Shown: positions 1 through 8,890, counted from the first letter of the stretch. The stretch: DNA of 64,000 nt from Pollutibacter soli (GCA_029269725.1 JARJHS010000003.1:464292-528291); one strand, 5' to 3'. Made by a program: numbers and translations. The notes: generated by a model not told the origin, from the sequence alone.

Positions 1-346
1 TTCTGCAGCTCTTCTTTATCTGGGTTACAAACTGTTTGCGCTCTGTATCCGATCCCATGGCCGAGCCACCACCAGTGCCGCCCCATACAGGAGCAACAAG
101 ACTTCCTATATTCAAGTTCCGACCGGCAACCTGTTCAGCTAATCTTTTGATATCATCGTCACTGCTATCGATATCTGTATGTGGCAGTGAAAGAAAAATA
201 TCGATGCCGTCGAACTTAACGCCATCTACTTCTGCGGCAGCGGTCATTTCAATCATCTGATCCTGTGAAATCACCGGTTCAGAGCCTTCGCCTTTACCAA
301 CGATACCGGGCCAGGCAGCATTGTGAATTTTTGGGAAATGATTCAT
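1..346 (-). CDS. Sugar phosphate isomerase/epimerase-like TIM-barrel protein (partial, 3' end outside window)
   Basis: The first 115 codons of a minus-strand gene are visible; it runs off the left edge. The start is the ATG at 344-346 ([14 protein letters not shown]). The alternation of short strands and helices ([17 protein letters not shown], then [13 protein letters not shown]) fits the xylose-isomerase-like TIM-barrel family of sugar isomerases and epimerases. It is the last of a minus-strand run with the cupin, DUF4432 and sugar dehydrogenase genes, so a role in converting a sugar or sugar acid is likely. The substrate cannot be read from the sequence. A 334-bp gap filled with heptamer arrays separates it from the next gene upstream. 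Confidence 0.6.
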   Translation of the reverse strand, partial: MNHFPKIHNAAWPGIVGKGEGSEPVISQDQMIEMTAAAEVDGVKFDGIDIFLSLPHTDIDSSDDDIKRLAEQVAGRNLNIGSLVAPVWGGTGGGSAMGSDTERKQFVTQIKKSCR

Positions 347-392
347 ATGAAGAAGTTTATAGTTTTTAGTTTACAGTTGAAAGGGAGTTCAT

Positions 393-425
393 AGTTCTTA
401 GTTCTTAGTTCTTAGTTCTTAGTTT
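393..425. repeat. Heptamer tandem array, unit AGTTCTT
   Basis: Four perfect copies of AGTTCTT plus a partial copy. A degenerate period-7 lead-in (GTTTATA, GTTTTTA, GTTTACA, GTTGAAA) precedes it from about 355. The gene-free stretch 347-680 is dominated by this array and the two arrays that follow; no gene is visible in it. Confidence 0.9.
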
Positions 426-434
426 AAACAGCCG

Positions 435-480
435 GTTGTTCGTTGTTCGTTGTTCGTTGTTCGTTGTTCGTTGTTCGTTG
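435..480. repeat. Heptamer tandem array, unit GTTGTTC
   Basis: Six perfect copies of GTTGTTC plus four bases. The array starts only 9 bp after the AGTTCTT array but has an unrelated unit of the same length. The sequence AACAGCC occurs on both sides. Confidence 0.9.
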
Positions 481-600
481 AACAGCCAGTTTTCAATTCT
501 ATGTTCCCATAAGTTGTCGGTTGTCAGATCAGTCGCAATCAGTTTTTTCATTAGCAATTAGTCTCATTGCAATTTTTATCTTGCGTTGCCATAAACCTCT

Positions 601-642
601 ATTACCTATTACCTATTACCTATTACCTATTACCTATTACCT
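601..642. repeat. Heptamer tandem array, unit ATTACCT
   Basis: Six perfect copies of ATTACCT, followed by CCTGGCTGTTCCCTTCGTCC. That flank partly recurs beside another heptamer array at 36421-36455 (CCTGGCT, then CCCTTCGTCC). The array ends 38 bp before the stop codon of the cupin gene. Confidence 0.9.
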
Positions 643-680
643 GGCTGTTCCCTTCGTCCACCGCCATTCGGCCTTTGGCC

Positions 681-1901
681 TTACTCATCCACTTCCATAT
701 CCGGATTATCCGGACCGAAATGTTTCAACATTACGATCGGATCGGTTTTGGAATGATTTGTTATCACCACGCCATCCTTCGCAGCTTTTTCTGATACAAA
801 ATATTCATCGTGCGTAAGCTGACCGTAACGTATAAGCGCCGGCGTTTCGATATCCCAGACACCCATTTTTCCATGCCCCTGCATCATGATCATTCCATAT
901 GCAGCATTGTCCTTGATCGTCACAGTTTGTCCAGGATGTACTGTGAGTTCCTTGGCACCATAGTCGTGCGATTTGTAACAGATCCAGAGTTCACGATAAC
1001 CTTCTGCATCAGTTTCAGCAAAAGGTCTTACCGGTTTTGGCTCCATAAAACGATCATGCAACAGGTTAGGATCAGTATTTAGCTCCCAATCGAGTACATC
1101 AAGCAATGCCTGGTAATCACCAATACTTTCTTTCGGAGTTCCGTTCCATAAAAGTTCTTCAGGAATGACAGCATTGTTCACCAATGATTGATACATCGCA
1201 AATACATCCGACGCTTTCTGTGGCTCATAAGTACACAAACTGCCTGGCGCATGCAACAATCCCGGAGGTACATCCCAACCTGTTCCAGGCTGCAACCTTG
1301 CAGCCTGGGAGTAATTAGTGATCTTATTATCCCCCTTAGTAAAATTTTTTAGACACTCAAGAATCTGATCCTTAGTTGTGCCTGGGGTTATCCCAAAGAA
1401 AGTATATGGGAAATCACCGCCATGATTATTTACCTGCGGAGGAAAATAATAAGCTTCCGGTTTTCCAAGCTGACCAATCAATGCTGCTTTTTCATCATTG
1501 TGATGAACGTGATGCGGAAGTGGTCCGAGGTTATCGAAAAATTTAGAATACATCGGCCACAAGCCATATTTTTTCCAGAGACGATCACCGATAAGGTCGC
1601 CCTTTAATTCACCAACTGCATCTCTGAGCAAAACTCTTTTGACTTTTCCACCATCGTTGAATACGATCTGGCTCAAACCTTCATTCTCTCCGGTCAGCGG
1701 ACCATTTTTCGCAGGCGTTGTGGATGAAAACCACCTTTCGTCTATACCACCCCGTACTCCCCCCAAAACATAGTAGTCATCGGGATGAAGTTTTATCCTG
1801 CGACCTGGTACGCAAAATGATCTTGGTACCCAGTTAGGCGCAAGTCGTACAATTCCTTTTCCCTGTTCTAATGCGCCTGATGCTGATTTAGCGTATTCCA
1901 T
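681..1901 (-). CDS. Cupin protein, mannose-6-phosphate isomerase-like
   Basis: A 406-residue protein starting at the ATG at 1899-1901. It resembles the two-domain cupin fold of type I phosphomannose isomerases. A histidine-rich metal-site candidate HHVHHNDEK lies at about residues 130-138, the segment GWDVPPGLLHAPG at about 208-220, and a second cupin-like half (HPGQTVTIKDNAAYGMIMMQGHG) near the C-terminus. This supports a metal-dependent sugar isomerase or a close non-phosphorylated-sugar relative. Its neighbours are a DUF4432 mutarotase-like gene 25 bp upstream and an isomerase-like gene downstream, so the cluster probably converts one sugar. The exact substrate is not visible. Confidence 0.6.
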   Translation of the reverse strand: MEYAKSASGALEQGKGIVRLAPNWVPRSFCVPGRRIKLHPDDYYVLGGVRGGIDERWFSSTTPAKNGPLTGENEGLSQIVFNDGGKVKRVLLRDAVGELKGDLIGDRLWKKYGLWPMYSKFFDNLGPLPHHVHHNDEKAALIGQLGKPEAYYFPPQVNNHGGDFPYTFFGITPGTTKDQILECLKNFTKGDNKITNYSQAARLQPGTGWDVPPGLLHAPGSLCTYEPQKASDVFAMYQSLVNNAVIPEELLWNGTPKESIGDYQALLDVLDWELNTDPNLLHDRFMEPKPVRPFAETDAEGYRELWICYKSHDYGAKELTVHPGQTVTIKDNAAYGMIMMQGHGKMGVWDIETPALIRYGQLTHDEYFVSEKAAKDGVVITNHSKTDPIVMLKHFGPDNPDMEVDE

Positions 1902-1926
1902 ATAAACAAATTCAGTTTATCGTTGA

Positions 1927-3006
1927 TTAATTAAATGAGTTCCTGAAATCATTAAGTTTATCCTGATCATGAATCAATTCAAATTCCATTTCATATTCTC
2001 TTGATTCACTCGGTGTAAGAAAGATCAATTTATTTGTAGCTCTCGCTTCTTTCTGACCAATAGGAAAATTGGTCGCAGGCTCAAGTCCTGTAACATATTC
2101 ACCATATCCCCAGTGTTGCCAATTGGTCAGACAGGGCATCTGTGATTTTTTATACCTCACTGCGAACGCAACTCCAATTTTCTGATTGAAAATTCCGCAG
2201 GTAACAATTCCATCAGCATCGGTACCAGCATCAATATAACAGGCAGCCTCACCCGAACCTGCATGCTCACTCAATGGAGGCTGGCACTGGTGGAATGAAA
2301 ATTCGTTGTTGAAAATTTTTTCTGATACTGTTTCTCTTGCTTTCCATGATCCTTTCCATAATATCTCAGCGCCTTCATCCACCAGGGGCCATCCGAAGTT
2401 GAGATGATATAACAACATATGTGGAGCGTCCTGGTTTCCGGCATTGACAACTTCATCATGAATCCGTACTACAGGACTACCAAGTTCACCGGAAATCGTA
2501 CGGCGCATTTCCAGTTTATGTCCGAGCGCGGAACTTTCTTTTATAATACCGCAAATTTTCATTTGCATATTTCCTCTCAGCAGGTCAGGTTGTACAATGG
2601 AAGTTATTTCAGCCGGAGTATTGCTGAACGGACCGTGAAGCCCGCGTTCACCAAATTCATCGGAATCAGGAACACCGGCATGTGATATTCCACAGGTAGT
2701 CATCAATCCACCTGCAAAACTTCTGAGCCAGGTGATACCATGATCGGAAAAAGGTTCAGGTGCCGTTATTCCAGCGTGACTAATCCATGCGAGACTATGT
2801 GCATTAAAGAAAGCGTCGACTATATCCAATCCACGATCGGGAACAACTTTAAATCTGAATCCTGTGCCGGTGTCAAACCATGCGATCCTGGTGTTACGAC
2901 CGGGACCGTTATCGAGAACGGACGTTTCTATTCCACCCAACTGCGTTACATGCGCAACCCTGCCTTTCCATGCAAAGTTTTTTTCTGTTCCGGATGATAG
3001 CGCCAT
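1927..3006 (-). CDS. DUF4432 family protein (aldose 1-epimerase-like)
   Basis: A 359-residue protein with no signal peptide. The segments ARKxxWFDTGTGFRFKVVPDRGLDI, the central HMLLYHLNFGWPLVDEGAEI and the C-terminal WQHWGYGEYVTGLEPATNFP are characteristic of the galactose-mutarotase-like beta-sandwich family DUF4432. Members are thought to bind or epimerise sugars, often in sugar-acid gene clusters. The gene starts 13 bp after the stop of the large dehydrogenase gene upstream and is followed after 25 bp by the cupin gene, so an operon is likely. Biochemical activity is inferred from fold only. Confidence 0.75.
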   Translation of the reverse strand: MALSSGTEKNFAWKGRVAHVTQLGGIETSVLDNGPGRNTRIAWFDTGTGFRFKVVPDRGLDIVDAFFNAHSLAWISHAGITAPEPFSDHGITWLRSFAGGLMTTCGISHAGVPDSDEFGERGLHGPFSNTPAEITSIVQPDLLRGNMQMKICGIIKESSALGHKLEMRRTISGELGSPVVRIHDEVVNAGNQDAPHMLLYHLNFGWPLVDEGAEILWKGSWKARETVSEKIFNNEFSFHQCQPPLSEHAGSGEAACYIDAGTDADGIVTCGIFNQKIGVAFAVRYKKSQMPCLTNWQHWGYGEYVTGLEPATNFPIGQKEARATNKLIFLTPSESREYEMEFELIHDQDKLNDFRNSFN

Positions 3007-3019
3007 TTTTTTCCTGCTG

Positions 3020-5743
3020 CTATTTCGATGCGGTGGTCACTTTTGCTTTATAGATGGCATTGTCCTTATTTCCCCCTGCTCTCAGATAAGCTATCAGGTC
3101 TTTCAACTCATCAGGGTTCAAACCATTGATCATTCCAGGTAACATGATCGATACCGGCGAATTTTTTACATTGCTTACATCTGTCTTCGGTATCTTTTTC
3201 AGTGCTGATGGATCGAATGGATTCTGAGAAATGACATAATCATTATCCGTCTCACTCATTTGCCTTCCCATTACTGTGTTTCCAGATGTTAAAGTATACA
3301 CTTTTGCTGTATACTGATCAGATATCGTTTTGTTCGGATCAATGATCGCTTCAAGCATATCTTTCGCAGAAAAGCGCGTACCCAGCTGCGTTAGATCCGG
3401 ACCAACCGCACCTCCTTCACCATTCATACCATGACAGGAACTGCAGAGCGTCGCCGTAAATAAGTTCCTGCCTCTGTCATAATCACGCGTACCGGAATCT
3501 GCTTCTACTATGGGCAAGGCTTCTTCGACGGTCCATCTGCGACCGGGGCCTTTTGGTCTTTCTGCACCCGCCACGGCAAGCAATCTACCTTGCGGACTCA
3601 CCAGCGCACTGCCGGAAAGGGTATCCATCGCATGGAAATCAGCTTTTGAAACATGTGCGAGCGCCATCTTTCTTGCTTTGTCAATAAATCCGATATAACT
3701 GTTTCCACCCTTATACCCGAAAGCCCCGTAAAACCATTTGAAATACTTTTCCTGTGCAGGGGCTGTCCAACCGGTTTTAGCTTCGCTCAATACAACGGCG
3801 TAATATATCTGTTGCGCTGGCGGAGTTTTAGACAGTGTAGAAGCGATATCCATTCCATACTGGAGGTTACGCATAATGAGGTCAGAAGAATTGGAAACCG
3901 TTTCTGTTCCTGTGGTATCATCAACCGCTTTCTCCATCAATGCCATTGTTTTTGAAACAGCATCAGGTGCATCGAGATACACCAGTATTTTACTGAAAGA
4001 TCGGTTAAGCAGATTTGTCGGAGCCGGATAGTGTGCATCCAGTTTGGCGATGAGATCTGTTTTCTGCGCACCATCAGGTTTTCCCATCCGTGTAATTGCC
4101 AGCTCAACTGCTCTCAGGTAATCGTTTTTAAATTCCTCAGTTAGCGCAGCATAATCGATGCTCAACAATGCTTTATACAAATCATTTTTCACTGCCGGAG
4201 TTGCTGTACGCGCAAGTGCAACTGAAGCGTAGATCAGCTTAACAGGATCTTTTTCCTGCAATGCCTTTGTCTGCCAGCTGGTCAAAGGCTGATGTTCTAC
4301 AGCAATACGTGCAGCATACCTGATAAAGCGATCAGGATTATTCAGATAATTCCACGCATAAGATACTGCACCGGTATCCTGTTTGGAATGGTACTGTTCA
4401 ATATCATGACGCAGCTTACGGGCATCCGCACCTGCTGAATTAGCAGCGGGAGCCTGGGGTGTTGCTTCATCTTTACCAGTATAGTAAACACGATAAAGAT
4501 CAGATTCAAGTCTTCTTCCACCAGTCAGGAAATACAACGCCCCATCAGGCCCGATTACACCATCAGTTAATGGAAGCGGTGAACCTGAAATAAATTCTTC
4601 TGCTTTTGCAGAATATGTGGCACCATTGGGAACAGGCTGAATTGCATAGATGATTCCAAAACTCCAGTCAAAAGCAAAAATAGATTTCCTGTATTTCTCG
4701 GGGAATTTTGCATTTCTTCCGCTTACCAGGTTTGTTGGCGATCCTTGTCCGATATTGATTACCGCAGGAAGATCATCTGCAAAAGTTGGAGGCCAACGGA
4801 TACTGGCAGTACGCCATCCATATTCACTTCCGCTGGTTACATGGCAAATCCTCGTCGGTTGATACCATGGCATACCAAAATCCCATTCCATATCCGAATC
4901 GTAGGTGAACAATTCACCATCTTCATTAAATGCAAGGTCAAACGCATTTCTGTATCCAGCACTCACCAACGTCCAGTCTGTTCCTTCAGGATTTATTCTT
5001 GCAACCCAGCTGCCGGGTGCTGTGCGATCAACCGCGTGACCGTTCGGATCTACAATTTTTGGGAACAGATTATCTTCTTTCCAGGTTTTGGGAAGAAGAT
5101 AAGAATTCATTTCCGGGAGATCTGTATAGTTTCCTGCAATTAAGTAAAGTGATTTTCCGTCGGGGGCGAGAATAATACTGTGCGGCCCATGCTCACCTTC
5201 GCCCTGCATGGCTTTAAGCAAATCAATTTTATCAAACTGGTCATCATTATCGGTATCGGTTAACCTGTACAAACCACTTCCCTTCTGAAAAGCGGAATCG
5301 CTGCGATGATTAACCATTACATACAAACTGTTGAATGCATACAGCAAACCCTGCGCATAACCCATCTGAACAGCTTTTACCAAAGAATCTGAAGCAGGGG
5401 TTCCTGATGACCTGATTGTAAGCTTTTCTATATCAGGTTTTACGGCTGCTGTATCGTTACTGATAGCAGGAATTTTTAACCTGTACAATGATCCGTACTG
5501 ATCAGATACGATCATTCGTCCTTTATCGTCGAAGGTCATTGACACCCATGATCCCTTTTTATCTTCAGAGGGACTGTACAGATGTTGGGCGGTAAAACCC
5601 GGCGCAAGCTTCAGTTTATCGATTTTTGGATTTGAGCTCCTGACCTGCTCTTCATGCTTTTCGTTTTTACAACTGACAAGAACCATCAGTGAAGAAATTA
5701 ATAATGCTACTATCAGGCGGGAAACTTTGGTACACGACCTCAT
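3020..5743 (-). CDS. Lipoprotein sugar dehydrogenase-like beta-propeller with C-terminal cytochrome c
   Basis: A 907-residue protein. The N-terminus is a lipoprotein signal (VALLISSLMVLVSC, cysteine about 25). Residues about 40-430 form a glucose/sorbosone-dehydrogenase-like propeller (SDQYGSLYRL, GPHSIILAPDGKSLYLI, DGVIGPDGALYFLTGG). A helical HEAT-like middle follows. The last ~150 residues hold a cytochrome c haem site CSSCH near residue 767 and a late methionine candidate (SIMLPGM) as axial ligand. It is probably a periplasmic, envelope-anchored oxidoreductase passing electrons to the respiratory chain. It is the first gene of the minus-strand group that includes DUF4432 and the cupin. 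Substrate unknown. Confidence 0.75.
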   Translation of the reverse strand: MRSCTKVSRLIVALLISSLMVLVSCKNEKHEEQVRSSNPKIDKLKLAPGFTAQHLYSPSEDKKGSWVSMTFDDKGRMIVSDQYGSLYRLKIPAISNDTAAVKPDIEKLTIRSSGTPASDSLVKAVQMGYAQGLLYAFNSLYVMVNHRSDSAFQKGSGLYRLTDTDNDDQFDKIDLLKAMQGEGEHGPHSIILAPDGKSLYLIAGNYTDLPEMNSYLLPKTWKEDNLFPKIVDPNGHAVDRTAPGSWVARINPEGTDWTLVSAGYRNAFDLAFNEDGELFTYDSDMEWDFGMPWYQPTRICHVTSGSEYGWRTASIRWPPTFADDLPAVINIGQGSPTNLVSGRNAKFPEKYRKSIFAFDWSFGIIYAIQPVPNGATYSAKAEEFISGSPLPLTDGVIGPDGALYFLTGGRRLESDLYRVYYTGKDEATPQAPAANSAGADARKLRHDIEQYHSKQDTGAVSYAWNYLNNPDRFIRYAARIAVEHQPLTSWQTKALQEKDPVKLIYASVALARTATPAVKNDLYKALLSIDYAALTEEFKNDYLRAVELAITRMGKPDGAQKTDLIAKLDAHYPAPTNLLNRSFSKILVYLDAPDAVSKTMALMEKAVDDTTGTETVSNSSDLIMRNLQYGMDIASTLSKTPPAQQIYYAVVLSEAKTGWTAPAQEKYFKWFYGAFGYKGGNSYIGFIDKARKMALAHVSKADFHAMDTLSGSALVSPQGRLLAVAGAERPKGPGRRWTVEEALPIVEADSGTRDYDRGRNLFTATLCSSCHGMNGEGGAVGPDLTQLGTRFSAKDMLEAIIDPNKTISDQYTAKVYTLTSGNTVMGRQMSETDNDYVISQNPFDPSALKKIPKTDVSNVKNSPVSIMLPGMINGLNPDELKDLIAYLRAGGNKDNAIYKAKVTTASK

Positions 5744-6045
5744 TGCGTATTGGGTTTATAGCTAACAATCGGGTGCTTAAATTACTAAAGAAATCTTAAA
5801 CACCTAAGAAGCGCATAAATTGCTGAATTCATTCCGGCTCTCCACCCTGTACTATCCTGCAATAGCCGCAAATCCCTGAATATTCCCACCTGTAATTGTA
5901 AAGTTTAAAGTGGGATTTTTAAAGTTCAAAGCAGAACAGCCGTTTTTACCATATTGCAGATCGTCTTTCGTTAAAAAAATGTGATAAGGCAGAAGATTTA
6001 TATATTGATGCAACAGAAGAATATAATTGGTGGTCAACTTCAAAA
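5744..6045. other. Gene-free stretch
   Basis: About 300 bp between the dehydrogenase start and the small lipoprotein on the opposite strand. Divergent promoters are expected here, but no clear Bacteroidota promoter pair, repeat or conserved RNA was recognised. A minus-strand open frame across it (5852-6184) has no coding character. Confidence 0.4.
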
Positions 6046-6171
6046 ATGACACGACAGATGGGAAAGTTGATAATGATGATGGCGGTTTTACTGCTTCTTT
6101 TCTCCTGCAGAAATAACAGGACCAGCGGAGTATCCGCGGTGAAGAGTTCAGGAATGCATTATGCCAAGTAG
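6046..6171 (+). CDS. Small lipoprotein (41 residues)
   Basis: A short plus-strand frame beginning MTRQMGKLIMMM. It has a clear lipoprotein signal: a basic start, a hydrophobic stretch MMMAVLLLLFSC and a lipobox cysteine at residue 21, then a 20-residue tail. The stop codon TAG is followed one base later by an ACGTTNA heptamer array. A small entericidin-like or orphan lipoprotein is possible, but there is no family match I recognise. The frame is short, so the signal peptide is the only real support. Confidence 0.45.
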   Translation: MTRQMGKLIMMMAVLLLLFSCRNNRTSGVSAVKSSGMHYAK

Positions 6172-6172
6172 G

Positions 6173-6208
6173 TTTAACGTTCAACGTTGAACGTTGAACG
6201 TTAAACGT
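6173..6208. repeat. ACGTTNA heptamer array
   Basis: Five consecutive 7-bp units (TTTAACG, TTCAACG, TTGAACG twice, TTAAACG). It begins one base after the small lipoprotein's stop codon. The following GCTCTTGCGG also follows the array at 55888-55922. Confidence 0.9.
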
Positions 6209-6384
6209 AAGCTCTTGCGGAGGTAAATTGTATCCGTGAACTTAACATCAAATTTTCAAATAGCTTTTGTGCAAAAGGTTCACCTCCATATTTTAAATGT
6301 TGGATGCTAAAGAGTGGACACGTCATTTTGGATAAGCCTTCTTACGTCAACCAAAACGAAGAAATCCTTCCACCGAATAGGCGT

Positions 6385-6419
6385 ACGTTAAACGTTCTAC
6401 CTTAAACGTTATACGTTAG
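6385..6419. repeat. ACGTTNA heptamer array overlapping a stop codon
   Basis: Five 7-bp units starting ACGTTAA, ACGTTCT, ACCTTAA, ACGTTAT, ACGTTAG. The last two contain the final two codons and the stop codon of the LytTR gene read on the minus strand. Confidence 0.85.
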
Positions 6420-6846
6420 AGATCCACTCCCGAAACCGGGGTGCCCTGTACTGGCTGATATGGACTTCCTCCTCCAGCCATTCCGGCTGCACCAGGTCCA
6501 CAATAATCTTTCCGAATTCTACAACACGGAATAACCGGATAGCTTCGAAATGCAGAATAATATTCCTGTTGACGCGAAAAAAAACATTGCTTTCAACTGA
6601 AGTCTCGATATCAGTAAGACTTTGATCTATATGAAAGCGATTTCCGGAGAAATCGATTGCAATTACTTCTTTCTTTAATGAATAAAATACAGCAATCTGT
6701 TTCGCTCTTAATGGGATGAAAGTGTTGCCTTCCCTCGCGATCAGCGTTGTTCTTGGTGTGTTTGCAGAAATGTTGCGTGAAAGTGAATTCGTGTAGCCGT
6801 TAGTGTTTAGTTCACTACTGTCATTCTGGTTCATCTGAGTACTCAT
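6409..6846 (-). CDS. Stand-alone LytTR DNA-binding protein
   Basis: A 145-residue protein. After a ~35-residue polar N-terminus, residues ~38-142 match a LytTR domain: IPLRAKQIAVFYSLKKEVIAIDFSGNRFHIDQSLTDIE, then FFRVNRNIILHFEAIR. This is the usual pattern for DNA binding through the ten-stranded LytTR fold. There is no receiver domain, so it is an orphan transcription factor of a type common in Bacteroidota. No partner kinase is adjacent. The C-terminal Asn-Val-stop is encoded by the heptamer array, so the protein tail may have been altered by array insertion. Confidence 0.85.
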   Translation of the reverse strand: MSTQMNQNDSSELNTNGYTNSLSRNISANTPRTTLIAREGNTFIPLRAKQIAVFYSLKKEVIAIDFSGNRFHIDQSLTDIETSVESNVFFRVNRNIILHFEAIRLFRVVEFGKIIVDLVQPEWLEEEVHISQYRAPRFREWISNV

Positions 6847-7250
6847 GTCCGAATAATTTTTCTGTTTTTTGAAAAATTCACTAGGCAGTTTTCTCAGATG
6901 GTGTACCCGGAAATAGTCACCGGTGCGATAGAAGAAAGGGGTTTCTTAGTTACTGGTACAACGATCAGATGATACAATTATTATCCTGTAATGAGTGGCC
7001 CGTTCTTTCTTTTACAAATAAACTGCACTTTAACCAGAGGCAAATACCGCTTGTGTAAATCGGAGTGAAAAATGCGTTAAAGGAATCTTAACAACTGCTT
7101 ATTTCAGGTCGCAAAAAAAATAATTCGGGACTGGATTATGATGCTTGGGGATCGATTGTTTCCTGTACGATTTTTCTGGTAAAACCATCGATATAAAGCG
7201 GCTTGCTTTCACTTTTTATCCAGTATACCTTGGTAGTAAATTTTAAAATT
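6847..7250. other. Divergent intergenic region without recognised genes
   Basis: About 400 bp between the LytTR gene and the PepSY-like gene. It must hold their promoters. I saw no convincing promoter pair, repeat or RNA structure. Confidence 0.4.
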
Positions 7251-7700
7251 ATGAAACTACTATTCATCATCTCCCTGCTGCTCTCCGGAAGTTTTTCCGC
7301 AGATAACCTGTTCGTGCGCGACAAAGTGAAAATCAATTTCGACAAAACTTTCCCTAACGCAAATGATGTTGTTTGGGTTAAGCAGGACAACAACAATGTA
7401 AAGGCTGTACTTATCCAGGATGATATTAAAACGCATATCACTTATAACCCTGATGGTACAGTGAATCAATGCCTCCGTTATTATGCCTGTAAACATCTTC
7501 CCGCACACATTCGTGCAAGGGTGTATGAAAAATTCCCTGATTCAGAAATCATCGGCGTAACTGAAGCTTTCAGCGATAACGCATTGAACTATTACATTAA
7601 TATTAAATCAAGCGCAAAAATTTACGAATTGCGTTCTGATCCATCAGGCGACATCGTGAAACTGAAAAGTTTTAAAGATGGTTCACTGGCCGGTGAGTAA
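7251..7700 (+). CDS. Exported PepSY-like small protein
   Basis: A 149-residue protein. I chose the ATG at 7251 because it begins a classic signal peptide (MKLLFIISLLLSGSFSA), leaving a mature protein of ~130 residues. The mature part has two similar halves: VKINFDKTFPNANDVVWVKQDNNNVKAVLIQDD and IRARVYEKFPDSEIIGVTEAFSDNALNYYINI. That pattern (helix, F-P-x-A/S, then strands) is typical of the putative beta-lactamase-inhibitor-like PepSY-like proteins (DUF2874) secreted by Bacteroidota. Function is unknown. Two hairpins follow it and could terminate transcription. Confidence 0.7.
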   Translation: MKLLFIISLLLSGSFSADNLFVRDKVKINFDKTFPNANDVVWVKQDNNNVKAVLIQDDIKTHITYNPDGTVNQCLRYYACKHLPAHIRARVYEKFPDSEIIGVTEAFSDNALNYYINIKSSAKIYELRSDPSGDIVKLKSFKDGSLAGE

Positions 7701-7819
7701 AGACCAGATCCCTGCGAGTAAAACTACCAGCAAGAAAATGAAAGTAGATTCTAAAACCAACGATTGCCGTAGCCAAAATTAAAAAATGAACGCTAAATAA
7801 ATGTTCAGGGTGTTAACCG

Positions 7820-7876
7820 TTGCCGGAGATTCATTCGCCCTGCAGACCCGGGCGAACAGAAGCCGGCAATTTTTTT
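7820..7876 (+). terminator. Two-tier hairpin followed by U-tract
   Basis: Outer stem TTGCCGG (7820-7826) pairs with CCGGCAA (7863-7869). Inner stem TTCGCCC (7834-7840) pairs with GGGCGAA (7850-7856). Seven Ts follow. It reads as an intrinsic terminator on the plus strand, 120 bp after the PepSY-like gene. The stacked structure could also be the 3' end of a small RNA. Confidence 0.6.
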
Positions 7877-7969
7877 GAAAATGATCTGACAAATTAAAAA
7901 TGCTTCAACGAAACAAACTTCAGCTGCAAACAAACTTGCCTCCATCTTGCCTGTAGCTTTAGTTTAAAT

Positions 7970-8000
7970 AAAAAAGACAGGACGAACCTGTCTTTTTTTT
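7970..8000. terminator. Bidirectional intrinsic terminator
   Basis: AAAAAAGACAGG (7970-7981), loop ACGAA, then CCTGTCTTTTTTTT (7987-8000). The stem is flanked by As on one side and Ts on the other, so it can work in both directions. It sits between the plus-strand PepSY-like gene and the end of the long minus-strand operon at 8119. Confidence 0.8.
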
Positions 8001-8118
8001 GTGACGTACCAAAAGGAAAAACCAACTCTTAATATGTGATACAGTCAACTATCTGAAATAACCCGTTTTATCTACATGGGATATTTTAATAATGATGTTT
8101 GCATTAAACGCATGGCCA

Positions 8119-8862
8119 TCAAAAATAACCGCCCTTCTGAGTGATATCCTGGACTGACTGGCCTTCATTTACCCAGCCAAAAATCAGTTTCTCATTTTCT
8201 TTTATTTCTTCTGCCCTGATCAATACTTCATATGCGATGTTCCGCGGAACCACCAAAACGCCGTCGATATCACCGAGGATAACATCGCCCGGTTTTATGG
8301 TTACGCCTCCGATCGAAAGAGTAACCTCGTAATGGGTAATCAGGCATCTCCCAAGACTTCCATTTGAGATCCTGTATTTATAAAAAACAGGAAATCCGGC
8401 TTCGAGAATCTGGTGCGTATCCCGAATTCCACCATCAATACATGCTGCCTTTACTTTTTTTGCTTTTGCGGTTGCAGTCATTACCCCACCCCATAGCGTC
8501 GCCTGCGTGTCGCCTGTAGTATCCCAAATAACGAACGCGTCTTCCTTCATACTATCCAGCATCTTCACCCGATATTCCATCTCACCGGAGATCATAGCAT
8601 TAGGCGAGCTTTTCACTGTGAATGCAAACCCGGCAACTGTCCGGTATTCCCTTAAAGGAATTATATGTCCTGGCAATGCCTGATTGAGTAAACAAAACTC
8701 CCGCAGCACATCGTTTACAGCACCTGTATACAATTGTTCAAATCGCGTTAGCAATTCTTTTTCTGAAACCGGAAATTTTTCATTTGACACTCCTTCTCGC
8801 AATTCAATTAACTGCTCAAGATTCATCATACCCACCTCTTTCTTGTATTGATCGACGCTCAT
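8119..8862 (-). CDS. RraA family protein, probable pyruvate-type class II aldolase
   Basis: A 247-residue protein of the RraA/HMG-aldolase family. The core has the hallmark LWGGVMTATAKAKKVKAACIDGGIRDTHQI, with the Arg-Asp pair that in HMG/CHA aldolases contacts substrate and metal, followed by GDVILGDIDGVLVVPR. It lacks HMG-specific context. As the last gene of an operon with a dehydrogenase, lactonase and dehydratase, it is a good candidate for the retro-aldol step that splits a 2-keto-3-deoxy sugar acid into pyruvate and an aldehyde. That role is inference; RraA itself is an RNase E inhibitor, but that function does not fit here. Confidence 0.75.
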   Translation of the reverse strand: MSVDQYKKEVGMMNLEQLIELREGVSNEKFPVSEKELLTRFEQLYTGAVNDVLREFCLLNQALPGHIIPLREYRTVAGFAFTVKSSPNAMISGEMEYRVKMLDSMKEDAFVIWDTTGDTQATLWGGVMTATAKAKKVKAACIDGGIRDTHQILEAGFPVFYKYRISNGSLGRCLITHYEVTLSIGGVTIKPGDVILGDIDGVLVVPRNIAYEVLIRAEEIKENEKLIFGWVNEGQSVQDITQKGGYF

Positions 8863-8890
8863 AGACTTATATTTTAAAAATTACAGGTTA

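Noticed and set aside
391-642. CRISPR-like short repeats
   Set aside because: The arrays are uninterrupted 7-bp tandem units without spacers, and no cas genes are present.
5852-6184. Minus-strand 110-codon frame opposite the small lipoprotein
   Set aside because: No recognisable protein pattern and it ends inside a heptamer array.
8119-8862. Ribonuclease E inhibitor RraA role
   Set aside because: The operon context is sugar catabolism and the protein is longer than E. coli RraA; the aldolase reading of the family fits better.
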